From positions 148,309,121 through 148,373,120 of the forward strand of contig CM056742.1 of assembly GCA_029851415.1 (NCBI GenBank): DNA of 64,000 nt, read 5' to 3'. Under the pieces are notes generated by a model. The model did no database searches and had not been told where the DNA came from. It saw only the letters and a list, made by a program, of their open reading frames with translations. The translations under genes and the position numbers were made by a program. The stretch comes from Eretmocerus hayati. Its lineage: Eukaryota > Arthropoda > Insecta > Hymenoptera > Aphelinidae. Positions 25,089 through 34,600 of this stretch are shown piece after piece (the stretch's first letter is position 1; each line of letters starts with the position of its first letter).

Positions 25089-25694
25089 GGGGTACCCTGA
25101 TCATGAACTGATCAAAAACTGGCCACCAACCCACGCATAACCTTCCCATGTAGAACATAAGATTCCATGGTCATATATGATCAGGTATAAAATCGGTTTG
25201 AAAATTTGTCATTCTTATTCCGGAAAGACGTGATATACTAACTTAAAGCTGGTGTAACATCAATACTTCACGGTGGTGATTGACCATTACTCAGAAAATT
25301 TTTTCCCGGGGTCGTTCTCAGGTTTTGAACATTTGAAGCACTGAAGAGAAAGGTTTCGTAAAAAAGGCACTTTTTCGAAACTCGAGACCGACTCTTGGGA
25401 AGATTTTTTTTCAGTAGTATATGATCAGTACCGTGACATATTGATCTTAGAACAGGTCTGAATTCGTACATCACAACTTTCTGGAATAAAATAAAATGTT
25501 TGAAACGGTTCTACGTATGATCATATAATATATATTCCATTCCGAGGATTCCATGGTCATATTATGACCATGGAATCCTCGGATTCCATGATCATATATG
25601 TTCATGGAATCGTATGTTTTACATGGGTTACCATAATCTTAGGGCTCCCCCTGCCAGAAACTGATCAGGATCTGATCTTTGGTCAGGTTCCCCC
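25089..25694. mobile_element. Inverted-repeat DNA transposon with central palindrome
   Basis: TA flanks both ends (25087-25088 and 25695-25696). The termini GGGGTACC and, on the other strand, GGGGGAACC are followed by inverted subterminal blocks: CTGATCA words, CATGTAGAACATAAGATTCC on the left, and a matching CATGTAAAACATACGATTCC in reverse on the right. The repeated word TTCCATGGTCATAT recurs in both orientations. No transposase is present. Confidence 0.7.
25542..25582. repeat. Perfect 20 bp-arm palindrome with 1 nt spacer
   Basis: The arms 25542-25561 and 25563-25582 are exact reverse complements, built on GGATTCCATGGTCATA. It lies inside the inverted-repeat transposon and would extrude as a near-loopless cruciform. 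Confidence 0.9.
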
Positions 25695-25708
25695 TAAGAT
25701 TTTTCTGA

Positions 25709-25826
25709 TCGGGCCACCGCGGCCTCGTGGATAAGGTCCTTTGCCTTCAACGCAGAAGGCTGCGGCTCGAATCTCGGCCGGCATCAATGTGAAAAAGAGG
25801 TTGAAAATGCGTTAATAAAAAAAAAT
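25709..25826 (+). repeat. tRNA-derived SINE candidate or tRNA pseudogene
   Basis: A box A-like GGCCTCGTGGATAAGG (near 25721) and a box B-like GGCTCGAATCT (25764-25774) have tRNA-like spacing. Between them a stem GCCTTC/GAAGGC encloses a 6 nt loop, one base short of a normal anticodon loop. The T-stem and acceptor stem do not pair well, so this is not a functional tRNA. An A-rich tail (about 25814-25825) follows, as in SINEs. Flanking target duplications were not found. Confidence 0.55.
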
Positions 25827-25976
25827 ATATTCATATATTCAATGTTCTCCATTCAAAATTGAAAAATACGCTGCTAAATGATATTAGCAGAATGCTTTCT
25901 CACGGGGAAATGTGACTATCGGTGTAGACCAATAGATTATAATTTTGAAATTCTAGTCTATTGGTAGGAAAATAGA

Positions 25977-26505
25977 AATAAATTCTATGTATTTTCGTCA
26001 ACGGTTTCTCCTCGTCCCTCCGAGTGATCGTTCTGAAATTCATGAGGGCGGTGGAGGACCACACAAAGATGTGCTGAAAGGATTTATAGGTCAATCTATT
26101 GGACGATTCTCGATCAATGTGTCTTCGGAAATGAAAATGTCAACATTTTCCAAAAATTATTCCAAATTTCTCGAATTATCTTCTAGAAAAATTTTATGAG
26201 GGAAGTTGAGGTGACCTAATGAAGTCTTTATCTCGTCAATCTTGATCGATTGGTTGATGCGGGATTACGTTTAAATGTATAGAAAGAGAACTGTACCTAA
26301 TTTTTTTTCCATTAATGGAAGATTTATGAAGTAATTGGTAGAATGGAAATTCCACATTAACCCATTGATGGAAATTAACGAAAAAATGGTTGTTTGGGTG
26401 ACGCAAAACTTGGTGTGCTGTTTTTGAAAGAAGATATTTGACGATAAAATAATCGATTTTTCGAAAGGTTTGAATTTTCTATCTTCGAAGACTCATTAAT
26501 CGAGG
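25977..26505 (+). repeat. Copy 1 of a duplicated TIR-element family
   Basis: This stretch is repeated in the same orientation about 715 bp downstream (26692-27225) with point changes and small indels. It includes a frame open from 25987 to 26199. Its right side stops shortly after ACTCATTAATCGAG, where the complete copy continues into its inverted terminal repeat, so copy 1 appears right-truncated. Confidence 0.75.
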
Positions 26506-26701
26506 TCACAACATTTTTTGACCTAATGATGATTTTCGATGTAATGAGTATTATATCGAAGTTTTTTTATCATAGATGTCGATAGCATTCTGGTATTCAT
26601 CAGTGTTGATTAACTGCTGAGTACCAGAATTTTATGGTTATGAGAAATAACGACAATGACGGTAAAGTTGGTGGAAAATCTGTTGTCACGGAATAAATTC
26701 T

Positions 26702-27348
26702 ATGATTTTTCGTCGACGATTTCTCCTCAGCCTTTCAACCGATCTTTCTCAAATTTATGTGAGTGGAAGAGCACCATGTAAAGATGTGCTGAAAGGATTA
26801 ATAGCGCAATCTATTGAACAGTTCTCGATTAATGAGTATCGAAAAATAAAAATGTTAAAATTTTCAAGAAATTATTAGGTATTTTTAGAATTTATGTCTA
26901 GAAAAACTTCATAAGGGAATTTGAGGTGACCTAATAAAATGTTAATCTGGCCATCCTTGATCGATTGGTTAATACGGAATTACGTTAAACTGTATGGGAA
27001 AAGAAATGTACATGATTTTTTTTCATTGATAGAAGATTCATGATTTAATCGGTAGAGATAGATATGAATGGAAATTCCACATTAAACAATTGACGGGAAA
27101 TGATGAAAAAATGGTTGTTTAAGTGACGCAAAATTTGATGTGTTGATTTTCAGAAAAGATATTTGAATATTAAATAATCGATTTTTGGAAAATTTTGACA
27201 TTTTTATTTTCTGACACTCATTAATCGAGAACTGTTTGATAGATTGGGCTATAAATCCTTTCAGCACATCTTCACATGGTGCTCTAGCACTCACATAAAT
27301 TTGAGAAAGATCGGTCGAAAGGCTGAGGAGAAACCGTGGACGAAAAAT
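26702..27348. mobile_element. Copy 2 of the duplicated family: TIR element with about 140 bp inverted ends
   Basis: The left end (about 26702-26850) is repeated in reverse at about 27205-27348, sharing blocks such as TTTCTCCTCAGCCTTTC, GATGTGCTGAAAGGATT and CAGTTCTCGATTAATGAG. The two ends and copy 1 all read open for about 55-60 codons in the same relative frame, sharing a DVLKG(F/L)I.QSI..FSIN core. Either the terminal repeat once encoded a peptide or the shared frame is coincidental. No transposase is recognisable. Confidence 0.7.
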
Positions 27349-30020
27349 GAAGTTGTGGTGGAGGACCAGGGATGAGCCTGGAGGAAAAACCATGACTTAC
27401 AATAGATAGATATCGGCGAGAGGAACAAAATGGTGGAAACCGATTCGCTATGAGTGAAGATTTTTAGAATGAAAAATTAATTTGAGTGAAAAAATTGAGC
27501 AAAAATATCTTGTCGCGAATACAACTCTTTCTCTTCGAGAAAGCAAAAGTTGGCGTGGAAAGAAGAGCACGATACCCAGAGGATCGCGAACAGTTAGAGC
27601 ACTCAATCTGATTTTGTGTATTGAGAAAAGAACGTGTGAGAATTATGATTGCTGAAGTCATTAGTTGTCAGTTCCCATCATTTCGTATAATTTCCGAAAC
27701 ATCTGGAAAATTCATCAAGAATATTTTGTACCCGCATCTGAACATCTGTGCACCACTCCGGTCACAAACTGTCTGTACTTTTTGTTGATAGTTGTTGACG
27801 TGGTGCATCGTAATCTCGTTCAAGATTTATGAACAGCTTCGGAGAATCCACTCTTTGGACAGTTTGAGAAGTATAACAATATTGTAAATTTTATGGTTAG
27901 ACCTATTAGGTATCGCAATGTCATCAGATGACAGACTGCAGACTGCCGACAAGCTGCAGATTCTGCAGCTTGTCGGCAGCGGTGTCCAAACAAATGCGGC
28001 CTCGAATGCTCATCTGAATAACAGGAAATCGGCATCTTTTGACCATTGACCGAAGGCACTTTTATTCAGATGATTTTGACGTCTGCCTATCTTCTGGCGA
28101 AAAACCTTGAGCCCTCTGGTCCAATAGAAAAACCGATTCTATTTTATTAGTAACTCATTATCCCCTCGATTATCCCTAATGAGATCATTTACTATTATTA
28201 CTTGAAGCAGCCATTGAGAAAACGTCATTAGTGAATTGAACTTATTCATCTTACTGAAACCCTATTGATGATTTGGATGCTCGTTTGGATGAGATGGACT
28301 ACTATTGATGAGATGGACGAGATTAGTCACGTGCTATGATTGGTTGTATTTTTTGCATCGCTTCCGGAATGGTTCCCATTCACAAAAGATTTATTCTAAA
28401 TAAATTGCATTGCCATATTGTAAATCGACGAATGTTCTGACTAATGAGTTTTTACTTTTTAGTCTTTGAAAATATCATCCGCAAATTATTCCAATTAACC
28501 AGAATTCTATGATGTTCAAAAGAGTTTTTCAGGTACGCTGTCGATCTTTTGGGCTTGAGTTGAGGTTGTCGAGGGTTCACAAACAACACAAAGTATATCT
28601 TGGATTTGATATCCATATGAAAAGAATGTTCCATTTGCCGACGTCCGTATCTCAACTGTTTCCCAACTTCTGGAATCAAGACTTTTAAAAAATCTAGTTC
28701 CGCATATCTTTCACGTGCACTACCTATTGGGTCTTATGAAATAACATGATTTTCTTGGAAAATTTTCTCAACATCGAAACATATCAGAAATCTTGTTTGC
28801 TGATCAGGCACGGAATAAAAATATTGCGAATGTAACGTGACAAAAATAGTACATTCGGTCTAATACGATAGACAGCCAATTCGACTGTAGCAGACAGGGA
28901 CCTTGACTCGCCTCGACCATTCTGTAATTATTATCAGCAGTAATTACATCAGAAAATGAGTGATAAAGTATATAACTGTGTCTCGTGCACGGGTGGTTGA
29001 TTTAATTGACTCGCAACAGTTCAATGACATTCACAGGCATCAGCTTATCGCGTAATGAATTCGGTGATACAACACGACTGCGCAACAGCAAAAGCAGCAT
29101 CCGGACATCAGCAAAACACGTAACTGTGTCGTATGCACGCGTGGTTGTAGTCCACGAAAAGTTTGTAGTTTCGCTCATATCATCCTATCAGTCCGTCTCT
29201 CTGCTTTTCTTTTGCCTTCTTTCTCTTTCGCTCTCGATATTTGTCATTCGTCCTTTACCCACATTGTACATAAAACTCACACACGGAGAGCAAAAGGAAG
29301 GGAGTTACCAGAGTTTGCGGCTTGGATATTACCCTTGCGAAGCCACATCAGCCGCATGTCTTCCGTTTCGGTATATACGCAAAGTCGAGCGCAAAGAGAC
29401 GCAAAGTGAGCCTGAGGCTGCGCGGAACGTGTCAGGCATGATATGAAAAGGAGACAAGATACGAAACATCTTGTTGCCTTTTCATCTCATCTCCTTTCTT
29501 TGCCTGTTTCTACAGTATCTACATATGCCTCATTTTCTTTTTTGCGTTCTTTTGTAATATAGTCAAGCGCCAACCACCAACTCTGTTGTTTCTACACACA
29601 CTTTCACGATGTTTTTTCAACGGAATATCGCTTTCAACACTTCAAAGATGTATTACTCACATATAGTGCAAATTCTTATTGCTCATCCATACATGTATAT
29701 CGTAGGCTCACTTGCCTCCTGAAAAACAATTGAATTTGCATTAGAGTCTCCGGATAAGGGGAAAAATTAAAAATGGAATTCCTTCTAATGAATTTATTTA
29801 TTGCCGGGAGCGGCTTCAGTTGATTTTCGCGAAGATTTTCAATTTCTTGTGGGAGAAAGGATGAGTATATGGGTATCTTGTATGAATGCTTTATCTAAGT
29901 TTTGGATGCATTTCGGTTCATTTTCATCAATATTGACTGTCATTTTGAAAATGAATTCGAATTTGGCTTAACATTATCTCTGATGACTCGTATAAAACAA
30001 TAACTATTTGATTGCATGAG
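27349..30020. other. Intergenic DNA, no supported gene
   Basis: Besides the hairpin at 27943-27979 and an imperfect hairpin near 29443-29485, no structure was recognised. The 146-codon frame at 29006-29446 (+) shows no domain. Confidence 0.35.
27943..27979. repeat. Perfect hairpin, 17 bp stem and 3 nt loop
   Basis: CTGCCGACAAGCTGCAG is followed by ATT and its exact reverse complement. Nothing nearby explains it; the stem is short for an animal pre-miRNA. Confidence 0.85.
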
Positions 30021-30491
30021 TAGGGGAGAGTGGGGCGAATTAGGACAGGGGCGAATTAGGACAAGCAAGATAGCTCGGTCGGAGGCGAGTCTAGGCTTTC
30101 GCCGCATAAAAACATTTTCAATACCATCACAGACAATGGTTTTTATCCCGATTAGACCTCCCGAAACGATACTGGGCGTCCTCGCTGACGTAGGGGTGCT
30201 TTTTGGGGGCCTCACGCGGTTTATTTTGAAAATGCAAGATTACACGCTGCTTCTGCATAAGTGGACGAACTTCATCGCCGTTTGGGGGTCAAAAACTACA
30301 CTACAAAACAAAGATTTTGAGCCGTCGTGGGTCAAAATCGGCCCAGTTGAACCCGAGTTATCGCAATTTTGCGAAAAAAACGCTTGGGGGCAATTTAGGA
30401 CAAACTGGACGGGGCGAATTAGGACAATGCTAAATCCCATATAAAATCGGTCGACCGGTCGCGAGTCCGTGTTTTTCGATGATAATTACCC

Positions 30492-30620
30492 GTATCTATA
30501 TATATTATATAGATATAATATGATGTATATTGTATATTGATATATATTATGTATATTATATATTGTATAATATATATATGATGTATATTGGGTATATTAT
30601 ATATGAATGATGTATATTGG
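30492..30620. repeat. AT-rich microsatellite (TATA/TATT)
   Basis: An irregular array of TATATAT and ATGTATATT words lies inside the left part of the TIR transposon. It includes the repeated words GATGTATATTGGG and TATATTATATAT. Confidence 0.85.
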
Positions 30621-31305
30621 GCGTTTTTCGAGGCGCGGGAGGTTCAGGGATAGTTAGGTGATTGATAATGGGTAAGAAAATGAAGTTACGATGTCCAATG
30701 ACGGTCATAGGAGTCAAATTGGAGGTGAGAAGTCGCTCTCGCCGTGTTCCAAGATAGTCCTCGATTTAAGCATTTTCACTCTCGCATTCACTGATATTCG
30801 ATTGATTGTCGCACTCTATCATTTGAATTGTTTACTTAGGGCGAGTATGAGTACCTCCAATATGAAGAAAAAAGGAAGAAAGTCGACTCTTAAAAGCCGC
30901 GAGTCGGTTGCTTATTCCTAAAGACGGTAGTGCGCCAATAAAGTGCCTGATTCAATAATGTCCCAAATTGACATAAAAATGGCTCGCTTTCTGAGGCTCT
31001 AGGAGGATGTAAAGGTCGCGGGCGAGTTTACCTCTGGTATTTAGGGTCACTACTACATGTTTTGGTGAGCAAACTCGACTCTAATAGTTGAGGAATATTG
31101 TAGTATACCTCAATTTTCAAAGGCTGTCCTAATTTGCCCCCAATACTGTCCTAAAGTGCCCCCAAACGCGGGGCGAATTAGGACAGATTTTTTTTCTCGA
31201 ACTTCCAAAAAAATTATGAAAGCGGTGACCTGGGGGTCTGAAAATTTTTTTACAATATATTCAATAGTTGAACTTCAAAGTCCCGTAGCGCGCCTATCCC
31301 CAAGT

Positions 31306-31310
31306 ATCGC
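31306..31310 (+). repeat. Target site duplication of the copia element, left copy
   Basis: ATCGC directly precedes the 5' LTR and is repeated directly after the 3' LTR at 39062-39066, giving the 5 bp duplication expected of Ty1/copia integration. Confidence 0.9.
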
Positions 31311-31511
31311 TGTTAGAATGTATGTGTGTATGTGTGTGTGTGCGGTTTCGACCGCTCGCTCGCTTGTGGCGCTCGCGCCGCTGCGCATACTCTAGTTGGA
31401 CGGTGGCAGCGTCTCTAGACGCTTGCTCTTTGTATAAGCGTATAATAAAGTGGATGATCAGCTGACTCCTGGTGCATCATTATCCATCACGCCAACTACT
31501 CAAAACCTTCA
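31311..31511 (+). repeat. 5' LTR of the copia element
   Basis: This 201 bp LTR begins TGTTAG and ends TTCA, so it has the TG..CA ends typical of LTRs. It holds a GT-rich run at its start, a TATA-like TGTATAAG near 31431 and an AATAAA poly-A signal at 31444. By eye it matches the 3' LTR at every position. Confidence 0.97.
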
Positions 31512-31664
31512 TGGCAGCAGAGCGTGGTTCTGGTCAACGGGAACTGCACGACCAACACCGGGTGGGGATGGCGTCAGCACGGGGCCACGGAGAAGCAAAC
31601 AACAGCGGTGACAGGGACAACGGCGGCAACACATCTTCCCGCGCAACAACAATCGAACGACCAG
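31511..31664 (+). CDS. Copia leader exon 1 (proposed)
   Basis: An ATG formed by the last LTR base plus the first two bases of the primer binding site opens a 51-codon frame that ends at a strong donor (CCAG|GTAAGC) with one base left over. The peptide is Gly/Arg/Asn-rich and hydrophilic. Its phase matches exon 2 exactly. Confidence 0.6.
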
Positions 31665-34600
31665 GTAAGCAAACTGCTGTATTCGGAAGTGAATCCGGTG
31701 ATCGGGGCTGTGCGTGCGAGAAAAGTATTCGAGGTCGGAGACTCGTATTGGAGCACCCGCGGCGAAAGATCCGACGGACCACGTGCAGATGACAATTGCA
31801 GTAGTTGCCATCGGATAGGTATATCGCGAGTGTCCAAGTAGAGTCCTGTATCGTGGCCGTCGCGGGCGTGGAAGCGGCTACACCTGGGGGAAGCCGTACG
31901 CGCGGGGAAAATGGTTGCCACCGGGCAGCAACAAAAGATGGAAAAACCGTTGCTAGCGGAAAATTTGAAACGGCAGCCATGTTAGTGTCGAGACGCGTTG
32001 CTGTTTCCCTCGTGAGAGGAGGGAGTAGAAAGAGAGAGTGAGACAGAGAGAGAGAGAGAGAAAGGGAGTGAAGGCGCGATGTGGCTCTCAAATGGGGGCT
32101 CTTGAGCTTGAGCAGTGGTGCTTAACAGGCGGCTCCTCGACTCGTGGCGCACTCGAATGGGTCGGTTGAAAGTATGGTTGACAGTGTGAGCGTCGTCTGC
32201 TCCGGTAGTTCGAAAATGCACAGCTCCGATCTCGAACGCTAACACTAACAAAGCTTCTTTACAGCAACGGACGAGAAAGCCCAGCAGCAAACCTAAATAT
32301 CTTCCGCTTTCAGGAATAATGCCCTTACATATATACATATATATATACAAAATATAATACAAAGCAATAGATTTATTATGAGGTAGATGAATAATAGTCT
32401 AGGTATAAAATGAATGACTGAGAATAGTGTGAATGCACAGAATATCAACTAACTAATTCTAGGAATGAATGAATGGTAAAATGTCTAACATACAGAATGA
32501 ATGGACGAGATGACTGAAAAATAGAAACGACAGTCAAATACATATGGGTGAATACGAAATGAAGTGAATAGAACAGACTGAGCTAGCATAGACAGTATTT
32601 GATCAAATAATGATGATGAGTAGAGATGAGTTAAGATGAGTTACTTAGACAGACGATTTTCTCTGTATGCCACAGGTGATCGGAAATTGTTCCGAGTGTT
32701 CTGGAACCACTGTGTAAGAGAGTTTGGCCTTACAGAAAATCATCCTGGGCAAAGATTTTGGACTCAAGTAGAGGAAGACACTGTTGTTATTCACACTCAA
32801 GATGGAGCTTCCTATATCCTAGGTGAGTGTATGAAAATGCTCTCGTTGAGCCCAAAATCTAAATGAAACAAGGAATTGATGGGATGAAGTGGTTGTTGAA
32901 GGGAAAGTCAGACCCTACAGCTCGATCACAACATCCGATTCAGGTGTGTTCCCTGATGAGGCTGAAGTGATTAGGCGATAACCTCGAGCTTTCTTGAGTT
33001 CAGAAAGTTGGAGTTATCGTGGCTCCAGTTGCGACACTTTGTGTTCAAGTTGTAGCACTGCAAGCTAGAGCTGCTGATGTATGATGAGAAATAAAAATGT
33101 GTATGCATTTATGACTGTTTCAGTGCGTGATGAAGATCTGTTTGATACAAACGACTGGAGAATTATTCAACAAACAATAACAGCCAGCTACGATCAGAAT
33201 GACAGGATGGAAATGCCATATGAACAACGAGAGTGTCTCCGCCCAATCATCCAAGAGGCTGATGACGAAAACGAATCATCAAGTCTAGCCAACGCGGATC
33301 ACCAGAGACGGAGACGGCCTGCACCAAGACTGCGATATAACGAGAGAAGACACGCTCGTGTTGAAGTTGATGACCGGACATATACCGACTCCGAGCTTTC
33401 GGAAGTGGAGCCGTTGGGTGGAGTAAGCGCAAGACGAAAGCAAGGAAGGAAAGATGACACTGCAGAACTACGCCGACTGATTTCTGACATGGCCGCTACA
33501 CTGCAGACAACATTGAACTTGACAAAAGCGAACTGTGAAAAACTGGCCCTGAGTGATGCCAAAGTGGAAAGCTTGGCAATTGCACATAATCGCCAATTTC
33601 AGGAATTGAGCAGGAAAATAGCAGCGGCCTCATCTCCATCAAGTTTAAATCAATCCACGTCTGTAAGTCTAGTAAATCAAGGTGCATCCTGTTCAGGGGT
33701 AAGCACCTCAGCCGAACCTTGCGCTCCTCCAACAGCGTCAAATTCGTCCAACGGAATTCCACAGAGCCCACTCAGAGTACGTCAGGACTCGAACCTTGCT
33801 CCGTCAAGTTCCTCCACAGGAGTACAACAGCCAAGTGTACAGTCAGAAGCAAGTTCTTGTCACATCGATTCTACCTCACAAGCTTCAGGGTCCCATGGGC
33901 CAACCAGTTTGAGCCGGATGAGATTCGATTATAAGCTGACAAGAAATGACAAGTGGCACTTCTTTTGGGAAAAATTCCAGTCAGAGCTCAGGGCCCATGG
34001 ACTTGGTGTCTTTGGACATGACACGATGTTACAAACTCCAATTGCCTCCCACATAGACACCCAAATTAAGGATATTCTAATACACAGAATAGAAGATGCG
34101 TATTACACACAACTGGCAGCTTCTAATTCAGCATCACAAATGCTGACAGAGTTGAAGAGGATAAAGCTTGCTGAGAGTTCTACAACTTCTTCAGCTGCCC
34201 GTGCTGCTCTACATGCTATCAGGTTCGAACCCAGGAATGAAAATGTTACGAGTTTTCTGGCAAGATTCGAGGGTGCTGTGAGGAGACATGACAACATAGA
34301 AGGAGAAGAGCCACTATCTCAAGCAGAAATAAGAGACGCTTTCTACACTGCCGTACGGGGAGCCTGCCCACTTCTACAAACACTCAAGTTCATAGCATCA
34401 CAGCAAAATCGAGTTTTGGGCTTAGAAGAGATGAAAACAGTATTTAGAGAAAAGGAAGCGGAGAAAGAGTCGACGAAAAAGGACACTCCTCGTGCATATC
34501 TAATGGAAAGACGGCAAAACTCGGCTCAAACACGATCAAGATGCTTCGAGTGCGATGACATCACCGACCATCTAGCAGCGTCATGCCCATGGAAGAACAC

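Noticed and set aside
29443..29485. Hairpin ATGAAAAGG...CCTTTTCAT as a pre-miRNA
   Set aside because: The stem is too short and interrupted for an animal miRNA precursor, and the arms match no miRNA I know.
30016..30444. 142-codon frame inside the TIR transposon as a transposase
   Set aside because: No DDE or other catalytic pattern. It reads through copies of the terminal repeat word.
31534..32091. 185-codon frame on the minus strand of the copia leader
   Set aside because: It is antisense to the element, overlaps leader exon 1 and intron 1, and has a simple-repeat SLSLSL start from the GA-rich run.
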